NCBI GenBank assembly: GCA_002898295.1 | Contig: BEHX01000008.1 | Coordinates: 19,767-83,766 of the forward strand | Origin: a bacterium HR21 | GTDB taxonomy: Bacteria > Bacteroidota > Ignavibacteria > Kapaibacteriales > HRBIN21 | DNA: 64,000 nt | Direction of reading: 5' to 3' | Part shown: positions 36,501 to 43,976 of the stretch, piece after piece | Layout: each line of letters starts with the position of its first letter | How positions within the stretch are numbered: position 1 is the stretch's first letter | The notes under the pieces: generated by a model | Database searches by the model: none | What the model was told of the DNA's origin: nothing | What the model saw: the letters and a program-made list of their open reading frames with translations, nothing else | Translations under genes and position numbers: made by a program

Positions 36501-37017
36501 CTGAAAGTCCCAGCACTGCCAGCAGGAGCAGCACTGCTCGGCGTACCCGCCGGCGGTCCAAAAGAACGTCGAAATCCAGATTCTCCGCCTGGCGAGCAAC
36601 GTGGACAAAGGCAGCCAGCGCCAATTCCCGCGAGACACCCTGCTGCCGGTCAAGAGTCCCGACGAGCTGCAGGACATTGCAGAGCATATCCCCCAGCTGG
36701 GGATAATAGCGTCCGAGGCGGAGCGCCAGCTGCTCCAGGGGCTCTCGTGCAGCGATCCCAAGGAGACGCAACAGGCTCGGCACCGCTGCTGCCAGCACCA
36801 GCCCCGCAGTCAGTATCAACCATCCGTACCAGAGAAACATTCGCACCGAAGAGCTGGCAAAAAGCAGCGCTTCTGTGGTTGCCACAAGCACCAGTGCGAG
36901 CAGTGCCCCCGCCACCGCCCATGCCTCTGCGTGGAGCAGCTTCAACAGCAGCTCCCGCTGCTGTGTCCGCAGGAGACGCTGCCGCAATGCGCGATACACA
37001 AGCTGATACTCCGCCAT
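33544..37017 (-). CDS. DUF4175-family membrane protein with very long Gln/Glu-rich coiled coil, 1157 aa
   Basis: The N-terminus has two close membrane spans (about 33-57 and 62-88) and a third near 160-180, then a periplasmic-type beta region (about 190-500) with Ig-like strands. Residues about 520-1010 are almost wholly helical, dominated by Gln, Glu, Leu and Arg in heptad-like order (LEELRRRSEQLQRQL). This is the architecture of the DUF4175 proteins of Bacteroidota and relatives; their function is unknown. ATG 37017 is preferred to the in-frame ATG at 37074, which falls inside an inverted repeat in the intergenic region. It is the first gene of an eight-gene minus operon running to 26848. 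Confidence 0.88.
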   Translation of the reverse strand: MAEYQLVYRALRQRLLRTQQRELLLKLLHAEAWAVAGALLALVLVATTEALLFASSSVRMFLWYGWLILTAGLVLAAAVPSLLRLLGIAAREPLEQLALRLGRYYPQLGDMLCNVLQLVGTLDRQQGVSRELALAAFVHVARQAENLDFDVLLDRRRVRRAVLLLLAVLGLSGALLGAVDPLRAALQRLVEWHRSFVPPPPFTLRIEPQDVALPRGTPVTITVRAEGIPPAEVFLHLIPEGGQQSVRELHADTPGLFLAELGQLSSSLRFYARAHWMGQEVSSPVGSIRMLEPLLLRSLRGKVEPPAYTHLAPFTFDDRSSELVAPLGSLLWLTVEANKPLRAARVVFVPDRGVEIEGESEQQQTDTLITELRVTGATASGSFRVESSGSWTVELVDHDGQRNPFPVQYRLVAQEDASPQIMLLEPTEDVELSESGILPLRVFISDDYGFSRLLLFYRLVASQYAPVHREFRSIPIPFLPRLLSQEVPYVWDLTAVKISPGDRYEFFVEVWDNDAVTGPKSARTRQLTVQLPTLEQVLQRSEVAQERAVQELQEAARQLEELRRRSEQLQRQLSAPPARQQEAQWEQQRQLQVLVEHHQELQERLGQVQREIEETLQRLEQFQAISPETVQKYRELQQLLREIQSPQLQQLLERMQQALQQMSPEQLRQALQNFRFNEQEFRAALERTLRLLKRLQAEQKLDALRRQLERMAEEQEALHRETERAQTPEQYEQLAQRQRELQQQWERLQGEWQQLERLLREVMPEAPQEALQRASQQMDNPRTGEALRQAGQHLQQRSFHQAQQFQRQAASQMRSAAGALQQLWEELQRNLTREVQRQLQKAVLDALELSEQQEQLWNTTRNALPGLQRLSDVARQQEQLRRAVATLTERVMTVAQKSFVVTPQMARELGIALRSMQQAREQLSEREPVSAAQAQQQAMEALNRATLLLQDALSALQAAGSGACPNPGMGQGAGAAGFLERLQQLALQQQGITAALQQLFQGRLTPEQQAQLARLAAQQGQVQRALEELSHQQRTLGGERLLGDLRRIAEEMREVVEELQSGKLTAETLRRQHRILTRMLDAMRSLYERDYEPQRESRPGQNVVRPSPPALRLPQGQPPPVPPDFLQLLRQKYSPDYQQLIERYFELLHEALRPGTR

Positions 37018-37032
37018 TGCTGTCCCAACGGT

Positions 37033-37074
37033 GTGGGCACACAGACGTAGAAGCTGCCACCGAGGTGTGCCCAC
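37033..37074. promoter_or_regulatory. 10-bp inverted repeat in the divergent DUF4175/bacilliredoxin gap (candidate operator)
   Basis: Arms GTGGGCACAC (37033-37042) and GTGTGCCCAC (37065-37074) are perfect inverted copies separated by 22 nt, about two helix turns. They lie between two divergent operons in a 124-nt gap that has no TAnnTTTG box on either strand. The left arm is itself part of GTGTGGGCACAC. Binding by a dimeric or tetrameric repressor is a guess. Confidence 0.4.
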
Positions 37075-37141
37075 TCCACGAAGCTGCTCGTGGCATCGTC
37101 ATTCTGTCCAGTGGTGTGTCTCTCTGCAGGGTTTCAAGCTC

Positions 37142-37576
37142 ATGTGGGATCTGTTCGCTGAGCAGATTCGCCGGGAAGTTCGCCAGCTGGGTTTCGAAGA
37201 GCTCCGAACGCCGGAGGAAGTTGACGCCGCCGTTCAGCGCCCAGGGACGCTGCTGGTTTTTGTCAACTCCATGTGCGGTTGCTCTGGCGGAATTGCCCGA
37301 CCGGCCGTTGCCTTGGCGCTCCGGAATGCCCGAGTTCGCCCAGATTGCCTGCTGACGGTCTTTGCCGGCTACGACCGCGAAGCCACCGCCCGCATGCGGG
37401 AGTACTTCGTCGGGCAGCCGCCTTCGTCACCGGCATTCGCCCTCCTACGGGATGGGAAGCTCCTGGCAATGCTCCACCGGGAGGATATCCAGGGACGAAC
37501 GCCGGAGGTAGTAGCGGCATTGCTGCAAGAACTCTTTGAACGCCACTGCACCGTTCCGGAACCTTCCCAGCCGTGA
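37142..37576 (+). CDS. Bacilliredoxin (BrxA/BrxB, YphP/YqiW family), 144 aa
   Basis: A thioredoxin-like protein with the family's CGC active site at 45-47 (NSMCGCSGGIARP), known to remove bacillithiol from mixed disulfides. The flanking VFVNS and the C-terminal LHREDIQGRTPEVVAALL are also typical. Its presence suggests bacillithiol or a similar thiol is used, as reported in Bacteroidota-related groups. The start was chosen at ATG 37142; an earlier in-frame ATG at 37031 would run through the inverted repeat. The stop overlaps the next ATG as TGATG. Confidence 0.94.
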   Translation: MWDLFAEQIRREVRQLGFEELRTPEEVDAAVQRPGTLLVFVNSMCGCSGGIARPAVALALRNARVRPDCLLTVFAGYDREATARMREYFVGQPPSSPAFALLRDGKLLAMLHREDIQGRTPEVVAALLQELFERHCTVPEPSQP

Positions 37577-38814
37577 TGGCGGAGGAGCGAGCCCCATTCC
37601 TGTGGCTGCTGTTCCTGCTGGCAGCCACCGCGCTGACGGCGTTCCTCGTGCTAACGGGGCTTGCCACCGCTCCGCTCGTCCTGCTCCTGCTGGGGATTGC
37701 GCTCGTGTATCCGTATCGGCACCGAGCGCCGACAGCTCGCCACCTCCTGTGGCTCTTCGTGCTTGCCTTTGTCCTGTGGCTCGTACGAGAAGCCGGCTTG
37801 CTCTTACTTCCCTTTGTTCTCGCCGTACTGGCAGGCTACCTGTTTGACCCTTGGCTGGAATGGTTGCAGCGGCGGGGTATCCCGCGCTGGCTCAGCGCTT
37901 TGGGCATCGTCATCGCGCTACTTGGGCTTGCAACGCTGCTGTCTGTGCTTATCTTCCCAGTTGTCTTCACGCAGTTGGACACTCTGGTCAAACAGCTCTC
38001 GAACCTCTACAGCACCGCCGCCTCGTATCTGGAAAGCCGGCGTTTCTTCCGCAGCCTGGCGCGCTACGGGATTCCGCCTGAGCTGGCGCAGAAGCTCTTC
38101 CAACAGGAAGTGCTCCCCCGCCTGGAGCAGGCCTTTCAGGCACTGATGAGTTCCCTGCTGACCGTGCTGGCAGGGCTTTCCCGAGTTCTGACCCACGTGG
38201 TCAACCTCCTGCTGCTGCCCATTGTGATATTCTACCTCCTGAAGGACTTCCCGAAGCTGCGTGCGCTCCTTGTGGAAGTGCTCTCCCGGCAGGCGCCGAA
38301 GGCGCTAACCATCGTGCGCCAGGCAAACCCGATCGTGCGGACTTACCTGGGCTGGATCCTGTTCATCTCCACCCTCATCGGGATACTCTCGGGCACTCTC
38401 TACGTGCTGTTCGACATCCCTTACGGACTCATGCTCGGTTTGCTCAGCGGCATACTCAATCCGATCCCGTACTTCGGGATTCTCATCGTCATGGGTGCTG
38501 GCGCCATTGCGATTGTGCTTGGGCAATCGGCGAACTTCCTGCGGGACTTCCTCCTCTTCGCGCTCATCATCAACGGGCTGCACTTCCTGAATGCGTACGT
38601 GGTCGAGCCGCGTGTGCTCGGCACTCGGATTGGGGTCCATCCCGTTGTGCTGATCCTCTCGCTCCTCCTCTTCGGCTCGATTCTGGGATTTGTCGGACTC
38701 CTCATCGCTGTTCCCACCACTGCTGTTGCTGCTCTGCTTTTCGAGCAGTGGCGTGCAAGCGCTCGTGTCTTACCAGCCCTGGATGTCTCCTCGCCAGCGG
38801 AGCAAAAACGATGA
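37576..38814 (+). CDS. AI-2E family (PerM-like) membrane protein, 412 aa
   Basis: It has 7-8 hydrophobic helices and the family's repeating pattern: FVLAVLAGYLFDPWLEWLQRRGIPRWLSALG, then a soluble amphipathic region (110-200), and LLLPIVIFYLLKDFPKLRA with LGWILFISTLIGILSG and GLLSGILNPIPYFG. Members include the Na/H antiporter-like and quorum-signal exporters, but the substrate here is unknown. ATG 37576 overlaps the bacilliredoxin stop; a GTG one codon upstream would also fit. Its stop overlaps the deoC ATG. Confidence 0.92.
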   Translation: MAEERAPFLWLLFLLAATALTAFLVLTGLATAPLVLLLLGIALVYPYRHRAPTARHLLWLFVLAFVLWLVREAGLLLLPFVLAVLAGYLFDPWLEWLQRRGIPRWLSALGIVIALLGLATLLSVLIFPVVFTQLDTLVKQLSNLYSTAASYLESRRFFRSLARYGIPPELAQKLFQQEVLPRLEQAFQALMSSLLTVLAGLSRVLTHVVNLLLLPIVIFYLLKDFPKLRALLVEVLSRQAPKALTIVRQANPIVRTYLGWILFISTLIGILSGTLYVLFDIPYGLMLGLLSGILNPIPYFGILIVMGAGAIAIVLGQSANFLRDFLLFALIINGLHFLNAYVVEPRVLGTRIGVHPVVLILSLLLFGSILGFVGLLIAVPTTAVAALLFEQWRASARVLPALDVSSPAEQKR

Positions 38815-39491
38815 GTGCGGAAGAGCTCGCCGCCGTCATTGACCACACGCTCCTGAAGCCCACGGCAACGGCTGCCGATATCGAGCGCCTCTGCAGCGAA
38901 GCTCTCCAGTGGGGATGCGCCAGCGTGTGCGTATTGCCATACTTCGTGCCACTTGCTTACCGTCTCCTGCGGGGAAGCCGGGTTGCAGTCTGCACCGTCA
39001 TTGGCTTTCCGCTCGGGGGCACGACACGGCGGACAAAACTCACGGAAGCCGAGGAAGCAGTCATGCTTGGGGCACGGGAGCTCGATATGGTCATCAATCT
39101 CCCCGCCTTCCTCAGTGGGGAAGAAAACGAAGTCGAGCGCGAGATTGCCACCGTGGCAGCCGTCGCACACCGCCGAGGTGCGCTGCTCAAAGTCATCCTC
39201 GAATGTGGGCTGCTCACTCCGGAGCAAGCACGCCGCGCCGCCGAGCTAGCAGCCCGGGCAGGAGCGGATTTCCTGAAAACCTCTACTGGCTTCCTCTCCC
39301 GAGGCGCAACGGTAGATGACGTCCGGCTCCTCCGTACCACCGTCCCCGCACACGTCCAGATCAAAGCTGCTGGGGGGATTCGGACCTACGACCAGGCACG
39401 GGAACTCCTGCAGGCGGGTGCCACACGCCTTGGGACGAGTGCAACAGCGGCACTCCTGGAAGAGGCACGCCGGCGTGTTACCATTTCGTAA
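38811..39491 (+). CDS. deoC: Deoxyribose-phosphate aldolase, 226 aa
   Basis: DeoC cleaves 2-deoxyribose 5-phosphate to glyceraldehyde 3-phosphate and acetaldehyde in deoxynucleoside salvage. The Schiff-base lysine is K156 (FLKTSTGF), with K185 in IKAAGGI and D92 (LDMVINL) completing the site. Length is normal. The start overlaps the previous stop as ATGA. It closes the three-gene unit; the pst operon begins 75 nt later with its own promoter box. Confidence 0.97.
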   Translation: MSAEELAAVIDHTLLKPTATAADIERLCSEALQWGCASVCVLPYFVPLAYRLLRGSRVAVCTVIGFPLGGTTRRTKLTEAEEAVMLGARELDMVINLPAFLSGEENEVEREIATVAAVAHRRGALLKVILECGLLTPEQARRAAELAARAGADFLKTSTGFLSRGATVDDVRLLRTTVPAHVQIKAAGGIRTYDQARELLQAGATRLGTSATAALLEEARRRVTIS

Positions 39492-39526
39492 TCCCCCATC
39501 TCTCCCCCGGACCTCCGCCCGGTCCC

Positions 39527-39534
39527 TAAGTTTG
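39527..39534 (+). promoter_or_regulatory. -7 box for the pst operon
   Basis: Exact TAnnTTTG match (TAAGTTTG) 33 nt upstream of the pstS ATG. No Shine-Dalgarno precedes pstS, as is usual for Bacteroidota-type genes. No obvious Pho box is visible. Confidence 0.62.
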
Positions 39535-39566
39535 CGTTCCGGTGTCCGACCACATTCAGTCTTGTC

Positions 39567-40418
39567 ATGCGCCGATTCCTCCTCGGTGGAGTGCTCGCGG
39601 TGATCGCTCTCCTGACGCTCGCAGCACTCCAGCAGCAGACTATCACAATCAAAGGCTCCGACACAATGGTCATCCTCTGCCAACGGTGGACGGAGCTTTA
39701 CCCGAACCGGGGGCGCGTTCGGTTCCAGGTCACTGGAGGGGGTTCGGGGACGGGAATCGCCGCCCTCATCAATGGGACAACCGATATCTGCGCCTCCTCT
39801 CGTCCGCTGCGTCCAGCCGAGATTGAGCAGCTCCAGCGGAGGTACGGTAGCCGCGGGGTTGAGGTCCGTGTTGCCCGCGACGGGCTTGCCGTCTACGTCA
39901 ACCGAAATAACCCGGTCAACAAGCTCACGCTGCAGCAGCTGCAGGACATCTTCACCGGCAAAATCACCAACTGGAAGCAGGTCGGTGGACCCGACGCCCG
40001 CATCATCGTCTACAGCCGTGAGAACAACTCAGGCACGTACGAGTTCTTCAAAGACCATGTGCTGCAGGGCAAAGACTTCGCGCCGCAGGTCCAGCACATG
40101 CCCGGTACTGCCGCTCTGGTCAATGCTATCGCGAAAGACCGCTGGGGCATCGGGTACGGTGGCGCCGCCTATGCGAAGGAGGTCAAGGAAGTGGCTGTTG
40201 CCGCAGCTCCGGGGAAGCCGTACTATTTGCCGACATTGGAGAATGTCGTCTCCGGTCGCTACCCGATCAGCCGCTTCCTCTACTTCTACTTGCGGGAGCG
40301 CCCTCGCGGCGAAGTGAAAGCCTTCATAGACTGGGTGCTCAGCGATGAAGGACAGCGCGTCGTCACCGACGTCGGCTACTTCCCCATCCGCCCTCCAGCA
40401 GGCAGCTCGAAACGGTGA
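39567..40418 (+). CDS. pstS: Phosphate ABC transporter, periplasmic phosphate-binding protein, 283 aa
   Basis: A signal peptide (RRFLLGGVLAVIALLTLAA) is followed by the PstS fold: IKGSDTMVILCQRW, FQVTGGGSGTGIAALINGTTDICASSRPL, DGLAVYVNRNNPVNKLTLQQLQDIFTGKI, and SRENNSGTYEFFKDHVL, all lined with the Ser/Thr/Asp/Arg that bind phosphate. It captures phosphate for PstCAB. The gene is first in pstS-C-A-B-phoU. No lipobox is seen. Its last 74 nt overlap the only canonical start codon in the pstC frame. Confidence 0.96.
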   Translation: MRRFLLGGVLAVIALLTLAALQQQTITIKGSDTMVILCQRWTELYPNRGRVRFQVTGGGSGTGIAALINGTTDICASSRPLRPAEIEQLQRRYGSRGVEVRVARDGLAVYVNRNNPVNKLTLQQLQDIFTGKITNWKQVGGPDARIIVYSRENNSGTYEFFKDHVLQGKDFAPQVQHMPGTAALVNAIAKDRWGIGYGGAAYAKEVKEVAVAAAPGKPYYLPTLENVVSGRYPISRFLYFYLRERPRGEVKAFIDWVLSDEGQRVVTDVGYFPIRPPAGSSKR

Positions 40419-41541
40419 GGAAGCCGGCTTCCAGGGCGTTCCCCATAACCCGTTTCGGCGTTCTCGGCGTTCGCGCTGGGGGGAAACGCTCATAGAGAAC
40501 CTGGTCCGCGTCATTGCCTTCAGTGCGATCGCCCTCATCGTTTTGATTTTCCTCTTCATTGCTCGCGAGGCACTCGGGATTTTCACAGCAGCTGATACTG
40601 CGGTGGGCTCACAGCCGGCGGCGACCTCCGAGCTCTCCCCGGAGCTCTATGGAACGGAGAGCGAATCCGCAGCCCCTGAAGTGTACAATCCCGATGTGGA
40701 CTTCCCGGAGCCAGAAGCTCCTGCAGGTCCAGCTGAACGCCCGGTAGCGGAGCCCGGGCAAGGCACGCCGCCTCTGCTGGCCAACCTCCTGAGCACTACT
40801 TGGCAGCCTGTCTCCAGCCAGCCGAAGTACGGTATCCTGCCGCTCCTTGTTGGGACACTCAAAATCGCGCTGCTCGCCATTCTGTTGGCTGCTCCGATAG
40901 GAATTCTGGCTGCCATCTATGCCGCATTCTTTGCTCCCCGGTGGTTTCGGGAGTTTCTCAAGCCGCTCATTGAGCTGCTGGCGGGCTTCCCGTCGGTGGT
41001 CATCGGATTTTTCTGTCTGATGGTGCTCGCCAGCATCGTCCAGGAGTCTCTCGGCACAACCTTTCGGCTCAACGCCTTGGTCGGGAGCCTCGGGGTAGCC
41101 ATCGCCATTATACCGATTGTCTTCACTATCGCGGAGGACAGCCTCAGCCGTCTGCCCCGTGTTCTCTGGGAAGCCGGCTTAGCTTTGGGGGCGCAGCCTT
41201 GGCAGGTTGTCTTCCGTATCCTGGTGCCTGCTGCTACGCCAGGGCTTTTTGCCGCCGTGCTGCTGGGCTTCGGACGCGCCTTCGGCGAGACAATGATCGT
41301 TCTGATGGCAAGCGGCAATGCTCCGCTGTTATCGTGGAGTCCGGTCGAGCCAGTGCGCACGCTTTCCGCCACTATCGGCTCGGAAATGGGCGAGGTCGTC
41401 TGGGGATCTCTCCACTACAGCGTGCTGTTCCTCCTTGGACTGTTGCTCTTTGTGGGGACTTTTCTGCTGAACGTAATTGCGGAATTCTGGGTTCGCCGGC
41501 GTCTCCTGCGTCGTTTCCAGGGTACGACAGCGGCTCTGTAG
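40345..41541 (+). CDS. pstC: Phosphate ABC transporter permease PstC, 398 aa
   Basis: The core from about residue 150 is standard PstC: LVGTLKIALLAILLAAPIG, PLIELLAGFPSVVIGFFCLM, EDSLSRLPRVLWEAGLALGAQPWQ (the EAA loop contacting PstB), and six spans in total. Two oddities: between span 1 and the core lies an acidic, Pro-rich insertion of about 60-70 residues (roughly 85-150), probably periplasmic; and the only ATG/GTG/TTG in frame before span 1 is ATG 40345, which overlaps pstS by 74 nt. Arg-rich RRSRRSRW just before span 1 supports cytoplasmic N-terminus. Start confidence is low; identity is high. Confidence 0.93.
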   Translation: MKDSASSPTSATSPSALQQAARNGEEAGFQGVPHNPFRRSRRSRWGETLIENLVRVIAFSAIALIVLIFLFIAREALGIFTAADTAVGSQPAATSELSPELYGTESESAAPEVYNPDVDFPEPEAPAGPAERPVAEPGQGTPPLLANLLSTTWQPVSSQPKYGILPLLVGTLKIALLAILLAAPIGILAAIYAAFFAPRWFREFLKPLIELLAGFPSVVIGFFCLMVLASIVQESLGTTFRLNALVGSLGVAIAIIPIVFTIAEDSLSRLPRVLWEAGLALGAQPWQVVFRILVPAATPGLFAAVLLGFGRAFGETMIVLMASGNAPLLSWSPVEPVRTLSATIGSEMGEVVWGSLHYSVLFLLGLLLFVGTFLLNVIAEFWVRRRLLRRFQGTTAAL

Positions 41542-41545
41542 CCCG

Positions 41546-42466
41546 ATGGGTAGAGGCTCGTACGGGTTCCGGAAAGAGTGGAGCTGGTACACGCTGGTGG
41601 GCGTTGCTGCCATCAGCATGACGGCTTTGGCAGCGCTGGCTATCGTCGGGCTGACGCTCAGTCTGCTGGGGCATTTCACGCTCGAAGGGCTACCCCACGT
41701 GACGTGGGAGTTCCTGACGCAGCCACCGCGGAACAACAACACCGAGGGGGGCATCTTTCCTGCCATCTACGGGACGGTGCTGCTTGTCGTGCTGATGTCT
41801 CTGATGGGGGTACCGATCGGCACAGCAACCGCGCTCTATCTCTCGGAGTATGCCCGGGAGGATTCGGCGCTGACCCGGTGGGTGCGGTTCGGGGTCAACA
41901 CGCTGGCAGGTGTGCCCGCGATTGTCTTCGGGCTTTTCGGGCTGGGGTTTTTCGTGCAGTTTCTCGGCAAAGGCATTGACCGCATCTTCGGTCTGGAGCT
42001 CGTCTGGGGGAAGCCTGCCATTATTTGGGCAGCTGCAACGATGGCCGTGCTGACCCTCCCGGTGGTCATTGTCTCGGTAGAGGAAGCGCTCCGCAGTGTC
42101 CCGCGACACCTCCGCGAAGCTGCCTTTGCACTGGGCGCAACACGCTGGCAGACGATCTGGCACGTTGTGCTCCCCCGGGCATTGACGGGGATTTTGACGG
42201 GCTCCATTCTGGCTGTCAGTCGCGGTGCCGGCGAGGTTGCCCCGATCCTCTTCTTGGGGGTGGCGTATTCTCTGCCCGAGTTACCCAAGGGACTCACCAG
42301 CCAGTTCATGGAGCTGGGCTACCATCTCTATGTGCTCTCCACGCAATCACCCGATGTGGAGACAACCCGACCGCTGCAGTACGCCACCACGCTCGTGCTG
42401 CTCTTGACCACCTTTGCCCTCAACTTATCCGCTGTCCTCCTACGTCTTAGGCTACGCCGAGGATAA
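41546..42466 (+). CDS. pstA: Phosphate ABC transporter permease PstA, 306 aa
   Basis: Six membrane spans with the PstA signatures: GGIFPAIYGTVLLVVLMSLMGVPIG, YLSEYA, GVPAIVFGLFGLGFF, VEEALRSVPRHLREAAFALGATRWQTIWHVVLPRALTG (EAA loop) and SRGAGEVAPILF. Pairs with PstC to form the phosphate channel. ATG 41546 is 4 nt after the pstC stop (TAG). A frame extension upstream would overlap the pstC end and is not needed. Confidence 0.96.
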   Translation: MGRGSYGFRKEWSWYTLVGVAAISMTALAALAIVGLTLSLLGHFTLEGLPHVTWEFLTQPPRNNNTEGGIFPAIYGTVLLVVLMSLMGVPIGTATALYLSEYAREDSALTRWVRFGVNTLAGVPAIVFGLFGLGFFVQFLGKGIDRIFGLELVWGKPAIIWAAATMAVLTLPVVIVSVEEALRSVPRHLREAAFALGATRWQTIWHVVLPRALTGILTGSILAVSRGAGEVAPILFLGVAYSLPELPKGLTSQFMELGYHLYVLSTQSPDVETTRPLQYATTLVLLLTTFALNLSAVLLRLRLRRG

Positions 42467-42481
42467 GGGGCTGCAAACGGC

Positions 42482-43255
42482 ATGGCACCCGCGAGCCCGT
42501 TGCAGGTCAAAATCCGCACCATCGAGCTCAACGTCTACTACGGCTACAAGCATGCCCTGCAAGACGTCACGGTCGACATCTACGCCAACCGCGTGACGGC
42601 CTTTATTGGACCTTCCGGATGCGGGAAATCTACCTTCCTGCGGGCACTCAACCGCATGAACGAGCTCATCCCCAGCGCTCGCACCACGGGGCGGGTAGAA
42701 ATCGACGGTATCAACATCTACGACCCCGAGGTGGACGTCGTGCAGGTACGCCGCCGGATCGGAATGGTCTTCCAGCAGTGGGTGCCATTCCCGAAATCCA
42801 TCTACGAGAACATCGCCTTCGGACTGCGTCTCAACGGGAAGCCCTCGAAAGCGGAACTCGATGCCGTTGTCGAGCACAGCCTGCGCCGCGCTGCTCTCTG
42901 GGACGAAGTCAAAGATCGGCTCCAGCACTCGGCACTGGAGCTCTCCGGCGGGCAGCAACAGCGGCTCTGCATTGCGCGAGCCCTCGCGGTCAACCCGGAG
43001 GTCCTCCTCATGGACGAGCCGTGTTCCGCACTGGACCCGATCAGCACCGCCAAAATCGAGGAGCTCATCGAGGAACTCAAACACGACTACACCATCGTCA
43101 TCGTCACGCACAACATCCAGCAGGCAGCCCGCATCAGCGATTACACGGGCTTCTTCTACCTGGGACGCCTGGTCGAGTACAACCGCACCCGAGAGCTCTT
43201 CACAAACCCGCAGAAGCGGGAAACTGAACAGTACATCACTGGTCGCTTTGGCTGA
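42482..43255 (+). CDS. pstB: Phosphate ABC transporter ATP-binding protein PstB, 257 aa
   Basis: The ATPase driving phosphate import. Walker [10 protein letters not shown] at 43-51, signature LSGGQQQR at 154-161, Walker B VLLMDEP, and the switch His in VTHNIQQ are intact, with the PstB-typical [15 protein letters not shown]. The Q-loop region reads [12 protein letters not shown], whereas most PstB proteins have MVFQKPNPFP. It lies 15 nt after pstA; phoU follows 22 nt downstream. Confidence 0.97.
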   Translation: MAPASPLQVKIRTIELNVYYGYKHALQDVTVDIYANRVTAFIGPSGCGKSTFLRALNRMNELIPSARTTGRVEIDGINIYDPEVDVVQVRRRIGMVFQQWVPFPKSIYENIAFGLRLNGKPSKAELDAVVEHSLRRAALWDEVKDRLQHSALELSGGQQQRLCIARALAVNPEVLLMDEPCSALDPISTAKIEELIEELKHDYTIVIVTHNIQQAARISDYTGFFYLGRLVEYNRTRELFTNPQKRETEQYITGRFG

Positions 43256-43277
43256 GTTCTACCAACAGCTCATCCCC

Positions 43278-43976
43278 ATGCACCGCAGCTTTGAAGAAGA
43301 CCTGGATAAGCTTCGCACACGCCTCATCCGCATGGGCAGCATTGTCGAGGAGCAGGTTGAGTTCGCCTTCCGTGCTCTGCTGGAAGAGAATGCCCCGCTG
43401 GCCCAGTTGGTCATCGAGCGGGATGAGAAAGTCGACGCCCTCGACCTCAAAATTGATGCCCAGTGCCAGCGCATCTTCGCACTCTACCAGCCCGTAGCAA
43501 GCGATTTGCGCCTCCTGCTCGCAGCGCTGAAGATCAACAATGAGCTAGAACGCATCGGCGATATGGCGCTCGACATTGCCCGCATCGCCCTCGAGGTGCC
43601 CGAGGTGCACCAGCTGGCTCGCAACGTCGGACTGGAGCGCATGACGAAAGCCGTCTTCACGATGGTCAAGCACAGCTTGGATTCCTTCATCGGCGCCGAC
43701 GTGGATCTAGCCAAACACCTGGTGAGCCTGGATGCGACCGTGGACTCCCTCGAACGGGAAATCTTCGACCACGTGATTGGGTTCATGCAGCAGCAGTCCC
43801 GCTGGATTCTCCCCGGAGCAAAGCTCGTTGTGGTTCTCCGAGCGCTGGAGCGGATGGCAGACCACGCCACCAACATCGCCGAAAACGTCATCTTCCTGAC
43901 CGAAGCCCGTCTGGTCCGCCACCGGCAATTGGAAGAGTATCCGAAACCCGAACAGCAGACACCGCCGATCTCATGA
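43278..43976 (+). CDS. phoU: Phosphate signalling complex protein PhoU, 232 aa
   Basis: Two PhoU repeats of three helices: FEEDLDKLRTRLIRMGSIVEEQVEFAFRAL and a second copy from about 120, each with the metal-binding helix patterns (ERIGDMALDIARIA; ERMADHATNIAENVI). PhoU represses phosphate uptake and two-component signalling through PstB. No phoR/phoB pair is visible in the window. The start ATG 43278 is the first in frame after pstB; the stop overlaps the era start as ATGA. Confidence 0.95.
   Translation: MHRSFEEDLDKLRTRLIRMGSIVEEQVEFAFRALLEENAPLAQLVIERDEKVDALDLKIDAQCQRIFALYQPVASDLRLLLAALKINNELERIGDMALDIARIALEVPEVHQLARNVGLERMTKAVFTMVKHSLDSFIGADVDLAKHLVSLDATVDSLEREIFDHVIGFMQQQSRWILPGAKLVVVLRALERMADHATNIAENVIFLTEARLVRHRQLEEYPKPEQQTPPIS

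Noticed and set aside
37031..37141. Upstream start for bacilliredoxin at 37031
   Set aside because: Adds 37 residues without family similarity and runs through the inverted repeat; ATG 37142 matches the family length.
39492..39566. Pho box upstream of pstS
   Set aside because: No direct repeats of a CTGTCAT-like motif are present; only the -7 box is supported.
42861..43277. Extension of the phoU frame back into pstB
   Set aside because: Low-complexity Ser/Arg/Thr residues that are a shifted reading of pstB; PhoU homology starts at ATG 43278.
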